A stretch of DNA of 57,947 bases from Treponema sp. (GCA_016293915.1 JAEDCY010000018.1:1-57947), one strand, 5' to 3'. Shown: positions 1-9,214, numbered from the stretch's first letter. Numbers and translations: made by a program. Notes: a model not told the origin generated them from the sequence alone.

Positions 1-1335
1 GCAGGTCCAACAGGTCCTTGTGGTCCTGATACAGAAATTTTCTACTGGGTTGGCGAAGGTCTTCCTCCTGTAGGTTCTAACAAGGGTACAGACTCTGCTA
101 ACTGGATGGAAATCTGGAACAACGTATTCATGCAGTATAACCGCGTTGACGAAAAAACACTTCTCCCGTTGGAAAAGAAGAACGTTGATACAGGTATGGG
201 ACTTGAGCGTACAAACTGTATCCTTCAGGGAAAAACTTCAGTTTACCTTACAGAGGTTTTCCAGCCAATCATTAAGACAATTGAAAATCTTTCAGGCTAT
301 AAATATGGTACAGACGAAGAAAAAGATAAGTCAGTTCGTATTATCGCTGATCACACTCGTTCTTCTGTATTCATCCTTGGCGACCAGAGAGGCGTTACTC
401 CAGACCGCGTAGGTGCAGGTTACGTTCTCCGCCGTCTTATCCGCCGTGCAGTTCGCCACGGAATGAAGCTTGGAATCGAAAAAGACTTTATGTCTGAGGT
501 TGCGGCTACTGTAATCGAAAACTTCAAGGGGCCTTACCCAGAGCTCGAAGCTAACCGCGAAAAGGTTTATAAAGAGCTTACAGCAGAGGAAGCAAAGTTC
601 CGCCAGACTCTCAAGAAGGGCGAAGCAGAATTCCAGAAGCTTCTTCCAAACTTAATGAAGAATCCTAAAAAGATTATCAGCGGTAAAGTTGCTTATAATC
701 TTTATGAAACATACGGCTATCCTCTTGAGCTTACTCAGGAGCTTGGTGCTGAAAACGGCTTTACAGTAGACGTTGAAGGCTTTAAGGAAGCTGAACGCAA
801 GCATCAGGAAGCTTCAAAAACTGTAGATGCAGGTGCCGCTAAGGGCGGTCTTGCTGAACAGTCAGAAATCACAACAAAATATCACACTGCAACACACCTA
901 TTGCAGCAGGCTCTGATAAACGTTCTTGGCGACCAGGTTGCTCAGAAAGGTTCAAATATCAATAACGAGCGTATGCGCTTTGACTTCACTTTCGAACGTC
1001 CTATGACTAAGGAAGAAATTCAGAAGGTAGAAGACATAGTAAACGAAAAAATCAAGGAAGACTTGCCGGTTACTATGGAAGTTATGCCGCTTGACGCTGC
1101 AAAAGCTGCCGGTGCCCGCGCTCTCTTTACCAACAAGTATGGCGAAGACGTTAAGGTTTACACAGTCGGCCGCGACGTACACAATGACTGGTTCAGTAAG
1201 GAAGTTTGTGGTGGACCTCACGTTCAGCATACAGCTCAGATTGGTAACTTCAAGATTCAGAAGGAACAGTCTAGCTCAGCTGGTGTTCGCCGTATCCGTG
1301 CGGTAATCAGCGGTGGTCTTCCACTGGATAAATAG
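1..1335 (+). CDS. alaS: Alanyl-tRNA synthetase, 3' part (5' end outside window)
   Basis: Charges tRNA-Ala with alanine in the cytoplasm. The reading frame is open from the first base of the window, so the N-terminal catalytic part is cut off by the window edge and not by mutation. Visible parts are the end of the aminoacylation region (TGMGLERT, then the tRNA-binding helical region with RRLIRRAVRHG) and the editing domain with its zinc ligands HTATH and the CGGPH segment near the end. The protein stops just after the editing domain (SSAGVRRIRAVISGG), so the C-terminal C-Ala domain found in E. coli AlaRS is absent. I recall that treponemal enzymes are similarly short. It is followed by a SurA-like chaperone gene and nusB, an order I recall from T. 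pallidum. Identity is very secure. Confidence 0.97.
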   Translation, partial: AGPTGPCGPDTEIFYWVGEGLPPVGSNKGTDSANWMEIWNNVFMQYNRVDEKTLLPLEKKNVDTGMGLERTNCILQGKTSVYLTEVFQPIIKTIENLSGYKYGTDEEKDKSVRIIADHTRSSVFILGDQRGVTPDRVGAGYVLRRLIRRAVRHGMKLGIEKDFMSEVAATVIENFKGPYPELEANREKVYKELTAEEAKFRQTLKKGEAEFQKLLPNLMKNPKKIISGKVAYNLYETYGYPLELTQELGAENGFTVDVEGFKEAERKHQEASKTVDAGAAKGGLAEQSEITTKYHTATHLLQQALINVLGDQVAQKGSNINNERMRFDFTFERPMTKEEIQKVEDIVNEKIKEDLPVTMEVMPLDAAKAAGARALFTNKYGEDVKVYTVGRDVHNDWFSKEVCGGPHVQHTAQIGNFKIQKEQSSSAGVRRIRAVISGGLPLDK

Positions 1336-1450
1336 AGATGCGAGTCCTGAACCTTCGCAGCACAGCTGCTCGGAGACTCGCTAAAAATAGTCCACTGGAC
1401 TATTTTTGCCCTGCTTCGCAGCGCCGCTCACTATGTTTCAGGATCCTGTA
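1336..1450. repeat. Family A hairpin arm with module B in its loop (inverted copy)
   Basis: Directly after alaS. The halves of an A arm (tcctgaa and tttcagga) flank an approximately 84-bp module B at about 1352-1435. Module B holds the palindrome AGTCCACTGGACT with A/T-rich flanks and the end block GCGAGTCTCCGAGC, read on the minus strand relative to the copies at 7983-8066 and 18966-19051. The rest of the gap to 1523 is A/T rich and presumably holds the promoter of the next gene. Confidence 0.75.
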
Positions 1451-1523
1451 ACATATAACACGATTCTTTGTTATATATATACGGACAGAAAAAAACGAAA
1501 ACTTATTATTTAAGGATTATAAA

Positions 1524-2612
1524 ATGAAAAAGATTATTGCAGTTCTTTCACTTTTAATGCTCACAAGTTTTGCTGTTTTTGCACAGGCTGACCTTCAGGT
1601 TATTGCTGTTGTAAAAATCAATAAAAATGAGTCAATTACATTAAAACAATTAAAAACTCTCTGTGTTGGATATACAAAACAGCTTGGAAGAACTCTCAAG
1701 GTTGAGGAGAAAAAACAGGTTCTTGATGGACTTATTGAAGAAAAACTTATTGTTCAGTCAGCTATAAAAGCTGGAATCAGTATTCCTGACAGTTATGTAG
1801 ATCAGGCTTTTATGCAGAATGTAAGCCAGTCATTTGGCGTGAACGTAACAGAGAAGGAACTTGAAGAATATCTCCGCAAAACTCAGAATAAGTCTGTAGA
1901 AGATGTTCTTATTGAAACTACAGGAATGGGAAAGGCTGAATATAAGTCTTATCTTAAGAATCAGATTCTTAAACAGCAGTATCTTGTTCAGCAGAATCAG
2001 AAAAAAATTCAGGAAATTGCTGCTACTGATGAAGAAATCAGAATGGCTTATGAAAGCAATAAGTCTTCTTTTGTTCTCCCAGATCAGATGAAAATCTTCC
2101 TTGTTATTGTTCCAAAAGGAGATAATCCGGATTCTGCAAAATTAAAGATAGGTGATCTTTTTAATAAATATAGAGATAAAAAACTCACAGCAGAACAGAT
2201 TACAGTACAGTCACAGAATGAAGGTTCTGGTTATAATGCAGGTCAAATGCTTCTTCCAAAAACAGAAAATTCTTCTACAGGGCTGAGCCTTTCTTATAAA
2301 GAATGGTCTAATTGTTTTGATCAGGGTGAAGGCTTTGTTCATGATGTTTATGAAACTGCTAATGATTTCCGGTTCCTGGCTGTAATGAAAAAATATGATG
2401 CTAAGATGCTCAGTATAAGTGATGTAGTTCAGCCAGAAACAACTGTAACTGTATATGATTATATCCGTTCAAATCTTACACAGCAGAAACAGCAGATTTA
2501 TTTGAAGCAGCTTGAAGCAGAATTAGGAAAATCTCTTCACACAGCAGAAAATGTTGAAATGAAGAAATCAGGTGCTGCTTTGGATAAGCTTCTTGATTGG
2601 GAGAATAACTAA
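1524..2612 (+). CDS. SurA/PpiC-like periplasmic chaperone (peptidyl-prolyl isomerase family)
   Basis: Predicted exported folding factor of 362 aa. Residues 1-21 form a signal peptide (basic MKK, hydrophobic core, cleavage after FAQA). The following region, roughly 25-170, is helical with a SurA N-domain pattern (VLDGLIEEKLIVQSAIKAGI). The region around 185-300 sits where a parvulin domain would be, but typical parvulin catalytic residues are not obvious, so chaperone activity is a safer call than isomerase. It corresponds in position to the Tpn39b-type gene I recall next to alaS and nusB in T. pallidum. The stop codon directly abuts the GTG start of nusB, so the two are cotranscribed and probably translationally coupled. 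Confidence 0.8.
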   Translation: MKKIIAVLSLLMLTSFAVFAQADLQVIAVVKINKNESITLKQLKTLCVGYTKQLGRTLKVEEKKQVLDGLIEEKLIVQSAIKAGISIPDSYVDQAFMQNVSQSFGVNVTEKELEEYLRKTQNKSVEDVLIETTGMGKAEYKSYLKNQILKQQYLVQQNQKKIQEIAATDEEIRMAYESNKSSFVLPDQMKIFLVIVPKGDNPDSAKLKIGDLFNKYRDKKLTAEQITVQSQNEGSGYNAGQMLLPKTENSSTGLSLSYKEWSNCFDQGEGFVHDVYETANDFRFLAVMKKYDAKMLSISDVVQPETTVTVYDYIRSNLTQQKQQIYLKQLEAELGKSLHTAENVEMKKSGAALDKLLDWENN

Positions 2613-3074
2613 GTGTCCAGACGAAATGGTAGAGTAATTGCTTTTCAGGCATTGTATTCATGGGATGTAACCAAGTCGTCTCTGGATGATCTCCTGTCTT
2701 TTTCCTGGCTTCAGAAAGATGCGGAAATTGAGGCAGAGCCCCAGCAGTCTGCTGTTGAGCTTTCTGAAACTGCAAAGGAAGAACGAACTTTTGCTAGCCT
2801 GATAATTGCAGGAACAATCAGTCATATTGACGAGATTGATAAACTTATAGAAAATCATCTTTCTGCTTCCTGGAGTATGGATCGCATAAGTCGTGTTGCT
2901 CTTGCAATTTTGCGTACGAGCGTTTATGAGATTCTTTTCCAGAATGGTGCAGAGACAAAAATTGTCATTGATGAGGCTGTAAATATAGCCAAAGACTTTG
3001 ATACTGATGATTCCTATAAATTTATTAATGCAGTGCTTGATAAAATAGGAAAAGATGAAGCCAAGAGAGCTTAA
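2613..3074 (+). CDS. nusB: Transcription antitermination factor NusB
   Basis: NusB binds boxA RNA with S10 and promotes antitermination of rRNA operons. The 153-aa product starts SRRNGRVIAFQALYSWD, the usual RR..A.QALY motif of NusB. It ends with the conserved helices NGAETKIVIDEAVNIAKDF and KFINAVLDKI. The start is GTG, immediately after the TAA of the upstream gene. An insertion of roughly 30 residues after SWD (acidic, QQSAVELSE) is longer than in enterobacterial NusB. The 3' end overlaps the next gene by 20 bp. Confidence 0.95.
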   Translation: MSRRNGRVIAFQALYSWDVTKSSLDDLLSFSWLQKDAEIEAEPQQSAVELSETAKEERTFASLIIAGTISHIDEIDKLIENHLSASWSMDRISRVALAILRTSVYEILFQNGAETKIVIDEAVNIAKDFDTDDSYKFINAVLDKIGKDEAKRA

Positions 3075-4923
3075 AAGTTTTTTTGCGACATTCCTTTTAG
3101 TTTCTTTGATTTTGTTCTGCTTTACCGCTTGTCGGATGAGGGCAGAACAAAACTCGTTAACAAGCCAATTTGATGTAATCGATGCCCTTATAATCCAGAA
3201 TCAGATGCAGTCGGCATTGAAAGAACTAAAGAAAACAGAAAAGCGGGCTTATGATTCCTGGGCATATATTGGTATTTACAAAAGATATATAACTCTTGGC
3301 GAATCATTGCCTGCAGAAAAAATCCTTAAAAAAGCGCTTAAGAAAAATGGCTCAAATATGGAGCTGCTGGCAGTTTATTCGGCATTTTTGTTGAGGGAAG
3401 GCCGCCTCGGGGATGCGGGGAAGGTGGCGGAAAAATTGCGCGGAACTAAATATGCTTCGCTTTATTCCGAATACATTTTACGCCAGTCTGCTGAAAAAGC
3501 TGCTGCTTCTCAAGAAGGTGCATTGACTTTTTATATGCAGAAGGAATTCTACCAGATATTTCTGGATGCTTATGCAACTTCAAAAAATCCGATATGGGTT
3601 CGTAATTGCGCTGTATTCAATCTTATAAATGGTGACTATGGACTTGCTTCCGCTTTGTATCCGGCTGTTTTTCTTGATGCTGATGACGCCTTTTTCTGGG
3701 CAGAAGTTTGCTATGATGGTGGACAGTTCTATAATGCAATCGAAGCAATTGAGAAATCTCGAAAGCTTATGTCTGGTTATCAGAATCTTAGCAGCTTTAA
3801 GACTTCTTTAATCCAACAGGCAGCTCTGGAATCTGATGCCTACATGGCTGTTTCTGAGGTAGAAGCTGCCGAAGCTGCAAGACGAGCAATTGTATTAAAT
3901 CTTGATGATATTAAAGTTCGTAAATCAGACGAAGCACTTCTTTCAAATATTGTTTTAAATAGTGCAATATGGGCTGAAAATCAGGGAATGGACGATCAGA
4001 GTGCAGATCTTCTTTTTTATGCTGTAAACCGCTGGCCTGATAATGTTCCTGCCCTTATTTTATACTCTGATTTTGCTTACCGTTCGAATCTTGAACGTGA
4101 AGAAGATAAGGAGATTGCAGCTCTTCGTAAAGCCGGTATTTTCACTCTCGAAATGGAGCGTTATGATAATCGCCGTAAAATTCCTATGAGTGATGCTCTT
4201 TATCGTATTGATGAAGCTGTAAAAAGAACAAATGATCCTTATCTTAATATTGCAAAACTTGATTTACGTTATAAGACTGATACTTCAATATCTGAAAAAG
4301 ATAAGAACCGCGATTTGTGGAATATGCTTGAAAACAGTCTGAATGAAGAAGGTGTCTATAAAGGACTTCTGGTTCGGTATGCATTAAACTTTCTGCTTCG
4401 TACAAAACAGTATGATGATGCCTGGACTCTATTTTACGGCTATGTAACAGATCTTAGCAGTTATGATTCAAAGCGTGATTTCTGGGAGCAGTTTATAGAA
4501 AAAGCCCGTGGTTATGAGCTTTCAATCGTTGAGTTTGGAGCCTGGTTTGCTGCATATAATAAGCTTGCAGATGAGGCTCTTCGTCTTCATGAATACTGTG
4601 TATATGAAAGTGCAGGTTTTTTAGATGAAGGCTACCTTTCACAAATGACTTCTACTCCGGTTTGTTTGAACCTTGGAAGTATTTATTTTTCTCTTGGAAA
4701 GAAGGCTAAAGCTCTTGATTTGTATGGAAAAACTGCAGGGCGTGAAAGCAGCAACGCTAAACGTTCTGATATTTTTTATAGAATTGCCTGTATTTATGCT
4801 GGCGACGGGGATATAAAAAATGCCCTTCGTTCTGCAGAATACGCATGTTCTTTGTATCCTGACAACGCAAGGGCATCAATTTTAAAAGATAAGCTTAGAC
4901 TTACTGAGCAGCCTATTCGATAA
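3055..4923 (+). CDS. TPR-repeat lipoprotein
   Basis: 622-aa protein with a lipoprotein signal peptide: basic MKPRELK, hydrophobic stretch to residue 25, and lipobox FTAC. The rest is almost wholly helical with tetratricopeptide-like spacing. Clear TPR units lie near the C-terminus (LNLGSIYFSLGKKAKALDLY and IACIYAGDGDIKNALRSAEY). It is probably a membrane-anchored scaffold in the periplasm. It overlaps nusB by 20 bp and its last codons overlap groES tail to tail by 11 bp. I recall a hypothetical gene in the same position between nusB and groES in T. pallidum. Partner proteins cannot be told from sequence. Confidence 0.8.
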   Translation: MKPRELKSFFATFLLVSLILFCFTACRMRAEQNSLTSQFDVIDALIIQNQMQSALKELKKTEKRAYDSWAYIGIYKRYITLGESLPAEKILKKALKKNGSNMELLAVYSAFLLREGRLGDAGKVAEKLRGTKYASLYSEYILRQSAEKAAASQEGALTFYMQKEFYQIFLDAYATSKNPIWVRNCAVFNLINGDYGLASALYPAVFLDADDAFFWAEVCYDGGQFYNAIEAIEKSRKLMSGYQNLSSFKTSLIQQAALESDAYMAVSEVEAAEAARRAIVLNLDDIKVRKSDEALLSNIVLNSAIWAENQGMDDQSADLLFYAVNRWPDNVPALILYSDFAYRSNLEREEDKEIAALRKAGIFTLEMERYDNRRKIPMSDALYRIDEAVKRTNDPYLNIAKLDLRYKTDTSISEKDKNRDLWNMLENSLNEEGVYKGLLVRYALNFLLRTKQYDDAWTLFYGYVTDLSSYDSKRDFWEQFIEKARGYELSIVEFGAWFAAYNKLADEALRLHEYCVYESAGFLDEGYLSQMTSTPVCLNLGSIYFSLGKKAKALDLYGKTAGRESSNAKRSDIFYRIACIYAGDGDIKNALRSAEYACSLYPDNARASILKDKLRLTEQPIR

Positions 4924-5185
4924 CGGCGATAATATCACTCATTCTCAAAATCAAGTGGTCTTCACCATCAATTTTTACCTGAGTTCCGGCATATTTGTCG
5001 TACATAATTCTATCGCCTTTCTTTACTGTGATTTTATTCTCATCAGTTCCCGGTCCAACTTCAACTACAACAGCAGTCTGAGTTTTTTCCTGAGCGGCTT
5101 CCGGGATGATGAGTCCGCCTGCAGTTTTTGTCTCTGCTTTGTCATTCTTTACAAGAACGCGATCTGCTAATGGTTTGATTTTCAT
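4913..5185 (-). CDS. groES: Co-chaperonin GroES (Cpn10)
   Basis: 90-aa heptameric lid of the GroEL chaperonin. It has the canonical start KIKPLADRVLVK, a mobile loop at about 17-32 (ETKTAGGLIIPEAAQEK), and the conserved end with GDRIMYDKYAGTQVKIDG and LILRMSDIIAVIE. An AGAGG ribosome site lies upstream. It is convergent with the TPR lipoprotein gene (11-bp overlap) and is not next to groL, which is at 27707. Split groES and groEL loci are known in Treponema. No CIRCE-type inverted repeat is visible upstream. Confidence 0.97.
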   Translation of the reverse strand: MKIKPLADRVLVKNDKAETKTAGGLIIPEAAQEKTQTAVVVEVGPGTDENKITVKKGDRIMYDKYAGTQVKIDGEDHLILRMSDIIAVIE

Positions 5186-5248
5186 ACTATTTAGTACCTC
5201 TTATATATAAAATAATAAAAAAAATGTGCTAAAGTCAACAAAAAAAAT

Positions 5249-5308
5249 GTCATGCTGAACTTGTTTCAGCATCTATAACTGAGACCCTGAATCAAGTTCA
5301 GGGTGACA
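5249..5308. repeat. Family A repeat, two arms
   Basis: Left arm tcatgctgaacttgtttcag (from 5250) and right arm ccctgaatcaagttcagggt (5285-5304), each a hairpin with a short loop, separated by about 10 bp. It fills the gap between groES and the TRAP permease gene and ends 2 bp before the TAA of the permease gene (5311-5313). Confidence 0.85.
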
Positions 5309-5310
5309 AG

Positions 5311-7362
5311 TTATTTTACAAGTTTTTTTGCAATCAATTGATAGGCAATAAGTACTGCTATCATAATAAGTCCAATAATGTCTGATTTTGTTTCTGGAAT
5401 TACACAGAGAATACCTGCTACGGCAAATAAAACTCTTTCAATTACATCAAGAGTAATTACGAGACCTTTTGATTTTTTTGAATTGTGAAGAATTCCTGTG
5501 AAATTAAAGCCGTAGCCTTCCAGAGCAACACTTAAACCAAACATACCAATCAATGCTGTAATAATTATAAAGAGAATACGTCCGATAGATGCATCAATCA
5601 TAAGCATTTGAGAGTTATATACGAACATATATGGGATTATAAATGCACCAATAGCAAGTTTTGTTGCATTAAAGGCGGTTTTCATAGGCCGGGCTTTAGC
5701 TATAGCTGCACCGGCAATTGCGGCCAGGGCTACAGGTGGCGTAATATCAGCAATAATACCAAAATAGAAGGCAAACATGTGGGCAGCAAGAGGTTGAACT
5801 CCAAGCTGAATAATTGCTCCTGCTGTAATTGTCGAAGTAATCAGATAGTTAGCAGTGGTAGGAGCCCCCATACCAAGAATAATAGAAGCAAGCATTGTAA
5901 AAATCAGTGTAAGGAAGAGTTTTCCACCTGCGAGTGAAACAAGACCTGCACCAAGCTTGAGTCCAAGACCTGTTAGGGTAACTACACCGATAATAATTCC
6001 AGCCATTCCACAGGCAATTGCTACGCTTATGATATTGCGGGCTGCTGCGCACATTACATCAATAATGTCCTTTGAACCAAAAGTAGGTTTACGACCTTTT
6101 GCGAGGTCTACGAGAGATACAACAATTCCAATCACAAGGCAGGCAACAATACCCATAAGGGCAGCAAATACGGCAGTTTTTCCTGAACAAAGAAACCATA
6201 TGATAACTACCAAAGGAAGAATCATATAACCCTTGCTTAAAAAGAGAGGAAGAAAGCGTGGAAGCTGTTCTCGCGGAAGGCCTTTAAGTCCAAGTTTCTT
6301 TGCTTCAAGATGAACTGTAATAAAAATTCCTGTAAAATAAAGTACTGCCGGAATTATGGCAGCTTTTACTATTGTAATATAAGGTAAACCAAGGCTTTCT
6401 GACATAAGGAAGGCTGCAGCGCCCATAATAGGAGGCATGAGCTGTCCGCCTGTAGATGCAGAAGCTTCGACGGCACCGGCAAATTCACCTTTGTAGCCGA
6501 GTCTTTTCATCATTGGAATTGTGAAGGAACCAGAACCTACAGTATTTGAAACCGATGAACCAGAAACTGTTCCAAGCAGGGCAGAAGAAAGTACTGCTAC
6601 TTTTGCAGGACCTCCGCTGGCTCCTCCGGCAATTGCATTACATACATCAATAAAGAACTGTCCGATTCCGGTTTTTTCGAGCAGGGCACCAAAAAGAATA
6701 AAGAGGAAAATGAAGGTTGAGCAGGCACCAATTGGAGTTCCCATTATACCTTCTGTGTTGTAAAAAAGGTGACATACTACACGCTGTAATGAATAGCCTC
6801 TGTGGTGCAAAAAGCCTGGAAGATATTTTCCGGCAAATGCATAAATAACAAAGATTGTTGCAATAGTCATAATCGGAAGGCCAACAATACGACGGCAGCT
6901 TTCAAAAAGAATCAGAATACCGATTATTCCGATTATAACATCGAGGGTTGTGTTGTTTCCTGAACGGCGAACAAGAGTCTGGAAATTTATAACGATATAC
7001 ATCCAGCAGCCGGCTCCAACTATACCTAGAAGAACATCATAAAAAGGTAGTGTGTTTCTTGGCATTTTTTTTGTAGCAGGAAAAAGCAGGAATGCCAGAA
7101 GCTGTACAAAGGCAAGATGAGAGGCTCTGAGAATCTGTGCTGTTATAGAACCAGATAATGTCGCGTATAATTGAAAAACAACAAAAATTACTGAAATTAT
7201 TACTGTAATGTACTGACGCCAGCATTTATGCTCACGATAAGCCTGTTCGCGGTCTAAGTCTTTCATCAGGTTTTTCATTTCTTCTTCGTTTGAAGTTGGA
7301 AGAATGTTGTCTATAGTTGTGTTTGTTAGTTTTTCTGTTTTGTCAGACTTTTTTTTGTCCAT
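5311..7362 (-). CDS. TRAP transporter permease, fused 4TM/12TM subunits (TAXI type)
   Basis: 683-aa polytopic inner-membrane protein. The N-terminal cytoplasmic segment (about 1-50) is charged. A small DctQ-like membrane region (about 50-160) follows, then a large DctM-like region with family hallmarks such as GSSVSNTVGSGSFTIPMMKR and MGAPTTANYLITSTITAGAI. It imports an organic acid or amino-acid-like substrate using the ion gradient, together with the binding protein at 8122-9090. Fusion of the two permease subunits is typical of TAXI-family TRAP systems. It lies 12 bp downstream of the DUF1850 gene, so both are likely in one operon. Confidence 0.93.
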   Translation of the reverse strand: MDKKKSDKTEKLTNTTIDNILPTSNEEEMKNLMKDLDREQAYREHKCWRQYITVIISVIFVVFQLYATLSGSITAQILRASHLAFVQLLAFLLFPATKKMPRNTLPFYDVLLGIVGAGCWMYIVINFQTLVRRSGNNTTLDVIIGIIGILILFESCRRIVGLPIMTIATIFVIYAFAGKYLPGFLHHRGYSLQRVVCHLFYNTEGIMGTPIGACSTFIFLFILFGALLEKTGIGQFFIDVCNAIAGGASGGPAKVAVLSSALLGTVSGSSVSNTVGSGSFTIPMMKRLGYKGEFAGAVEASASTGGQLMPPIMGAAAFLMSESLGLPYITIVKAAIIPAVLYFTGIFITVHLEAKKLGLKGLPREQLPRFLPLFLSKGYMILPLVVIIWFLCSGKTAVFAALMGIVACLVIGIVVSLVDLAKGRKPTFGSKDIIDVMCAAARNIISVAIACGMAGIIIGVVTLTGLGLKLGAGLVSLAGGKLFLTLIFTMLASIILGMGAPTTANYLITSTITAGAIIQLGVQPLAAHMFAFYFGIIADITPPVALAAIAGAAIAKARPMKTAFNATKLAIGAFIIPYMFVYNSQMLMIDASIGRILFIIITALIGMFGLSVALEGYGFNFTGILHNSKKSKGLVITLDVIERVLFAVAGILCVIPETKSDIIGLIMIAVLIAYQLIAKKLVK

Positions 7363-7374
7363 CAGGACCTCCTT

Positions 7375-7887
7375 TTATATTGAGTTTATAATATATTCAG
7401 AAAGAGAAACTTTCTTTACTTCCAAAATGATACTGGTTTGTGGCTCAAAGTAAGCTGTTAGCAGATATTCTTTTTGCCCTTTAAAATCTCTGCCGGCTGC
7501 AAGTGTGTGGTTTGCAATTATGCCAACTGCCATTGTAAGGCGGGGAACAAACCTGTGTAAGTTTTCTATAAAATATCCGTCGGGAGTTACCGTAAAAAAT
7601 GCTCCGGGAGTTTCTTCCGCTTCTGGAATTCCCGCTCCGTAAGATACAAACTGTGTTTTATACAGTTCCAGACTCCCGTCTTTTGCTGGCCTGTAAAAGT
7701 CGTGCACTCTGCCTTTGTTTACAGAATGTGTATAAGAAATAATGAAACCTTCTTTATAGAAAGCAGTAGAATAAAACTTTTGTTCTGGATTTTTTCTGCT
7801 GCTTATCGAAAGAACTTTTATTGCAGGAAGAAAGAAAACTCCACCTGCAATAAGAATTAGAATTATTATAAAAATAATCTTTTTCAT
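7375..7887 (-). CDS. DUF1850 protein linked to TAXI-TRAP transporter
   Basis: 170-aa protein with an N-terminal membrane segment or signal (MKKIIFIIILILIAGGVFF). It has the DUF1850 pattern: FIISYTHSVNKGRVHDFYR early, FVSYGAGIPE in the middle, and the end LTMAVGIIANHTL. DUF1850 proteins commonly sit beside fused TAXI-type TRAP permeases; their role is unknown. An upstream in-frame ATG at 7932 lies inside a family A repeat and is a poor start, so the ATG at 7885-7887 is preferred. Confidence 0.8.
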   Translation of the reverse strand: MKKIIFIIILILIAGGVFFLPAIKVLSISSRKNPEQKFYSTAFYKEGFIISYTHSVNKGRVHDFYRPAKDGSLELYKTQFVSYGAGIPEAEETPGAFFTVTPDGYFIENLHRFVPRLTMAVGIIANHTLAAGRDFKGQKEYLLTAYFEPQTSIILEVKKVSLSEYIINSI

Positions 7888-7902
7888 TATAAAAAGTCGG
7901 GT

Positions 7903-8079
7903 GTGACTAATAAGTTTACCTCCTGGTGTCATTCCGAACTTGTTTCGGAATCTATAGAACTAAATGTAGTGTAGATGCTGAAACATAGGGAGCGACACTG
8001 CTATGCAGTGTAAAAACAGTCCACTGGACTGTTTTTAGCGAGTCTCCGAGCAGCTATGCTGCGAAGGTTCAGCATGACA
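7903..8079. repeat. Family A repeat with module B in the loop of its second arm (filled site)
   Basis: It begins with aataagtttacctcctggtg, then the arm cattccgaacttgtttcgga, a spacer with taaatgtagtgtagat, and a second arm split as gctgaaaca / ttcagcatgac. Module B (7983-8066) lies in the split and runs from TAGGGAGCGAC to GCTGCGAAGG, with the internal palindrome CAGTCCACTGGACTG. The A part, including spacer and flank, closely matches the reverse complement of 22091-22186, which has no insert at this point. Confidence 0.85.
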
Positions 8080-8121
8080 ATACTTTTTAGTCACCCCCTC
8101 TGTGCCTTTTTTGATATTAAG

Positions 8122-9090
8122 CTAGTATACGATCAAACCGATTTCTTTGAAGTATTTCTTTGCACCAGGGTGGAATGGTACTGAAACACCTGTAATTGCA
8201 GATTCAGCAGTAACTTCCTTTCCTTTTGCGTGACCGCGTGCAAGTTCATCGAGGTTTTCAAAGAGAGCCTTTGTCATCTCGTAAACTGTATCTTCGTCGA
8301 GTTTTGAACTAACTGCGAGAGTAGCCTTGATTGCGAGGGCAGGAGTATCTGTATCAGTTCCCTTATAAGTACCGCCTGGGATTGTAGTATATGTATAGAA
8401 TCCGTATTTGTCGCAGATTACATCAGCGGCATCCTTGTCGATTGGAATAAGAATAAGACCGGCAGTAAATGCGAGTTCCTGCAAAGCTGAGTTTGGAACA
8501 CCGGCTGTAATGAAACAACCATCCAAAGTACCATTCTGAATACCTTCAGCAGATTCCTTGAAAGAAAGGTTACTCTTTTTGATGTCATCAAATGTAAGAC
8601 CATAGCCTTCGAGAATTTGTTTAGCATTGAATTCAACTCCAGAACCAGCATCACCAACAGAAATACGCTTTCCACGGAAATCAGCTACAGATTTAATTCC
8701 GCTCTTTTCAGAAACAGCAATCTGTACAACTTCCGGATACATAGTTCCGATTGTCATAATGTTCGAAAGTTTTTCACCAGCGAACATATCTGTTCCATGG
8801 TAAGCATAGTCCATAACGTCATTCTGAACTGTTCCGAACTCAGCCTCTCCTTTGTTGATAAGTCTGAGGTTTTCTGCAGAAGCACCTGTTGCCTGAGCTG
8901 TTACGTTCATATTGGCAATTTTTGTGTTCCAGATGTTAGCAATTGCGCCACCAAACGGATAGTAAGTTCCACTTGTTCCACCTGTTGCAAGAATGTAATC
9001 TTTCTTTGCGTTTGCATTTGATTTTGAGCATCCGCTGAAAATAAGGGCAGCTGCGAGCAGTGCCAATGAAGCTTTAAATACTTTCTTCAT
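8122..9090 (-). CDS. TAXI-family TRAP transporter solute-binding lipoprotein
   Basis: 322-aa lipoprotein with signal peptide MKKVFKASLALLAAALIF and lipobox SGC. The mature part shows TAXI features: ILATGGTSGTYYPFGGAIA near the start, NLRLINKGEAEFGTVQND, and VADFRGKRISVGDAGSGVEF. It captures the substrate outside the inner membrane and hands it to the fused permease at 5311-7362. The start at 9090 is supported by CGGAGG about 6 bases upstream; a longer frame to 9150 has no such site. A family A/B repeat lies between it and the DUF1850 gene, so the three genes may not share one uninterrupted mRNA. Confidence 0.93.
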   Translation of the reverse strand: MKKVFKASLALLAAALIFSGCSKSNANAKKDYILATGGTSGTYYPFGGAIANIWNTKIANMNVTAQATGASAENLRLINKGEAEFGTVQNDVMDYAYHGTDMFAGEKLSNIMTIGTMYPEVVQIAVSEKSGIKSVADFRGKRISVGDAGSGVEFNAKQILEGYGLTFDDIKKSNLSFKESAEGIQNGTLDGCFITAGVPNSALQELAFTAGLILIPIDKDAADVICDKYGFYTYTTIPGGTYKGTDTDTPALAIKATLAVSSKLDEDTVYEMTKALFENLDELARGHAKGKEVTAESAITGVSVPFHPGAKKYFKEIGLIVY

Positions 9091-9151
9091 AGTAATCCTC
9101 CGTAATTGATGCATAATTTTACTATATAATAGCAGTGTTTTCAATAACACC

Positions 9152-9214
9152 GTGTCATTCCGAACTTGTTTCGGAATCTGTTATTAAGAGATCCTGAAAC
9201 AAGTTCAGGATGAC
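9152..9214. repeat. Family A repeat, two arms
   Basis: Arms tcattccgaacttgtttcgg and tcctgaaacaagttcagga with the spacer gttattaagag, between the divergent TAXI lipoprotein and leuA genes. Confidence 0.85.

Noticed and set aside
5249..5308. Family A repeats as ordinary Rho-independent terminators
   Set aside because: The arms form hairpins but lack T runs, and several copies lie upstream of genes or inside a coding region.
7888..7932. Upstream start for the DUF1850 gene
   Set aside because: The ATG lies inside a family A arm, and the 15 added residues precede an otherwise normal signal or membrane segment.
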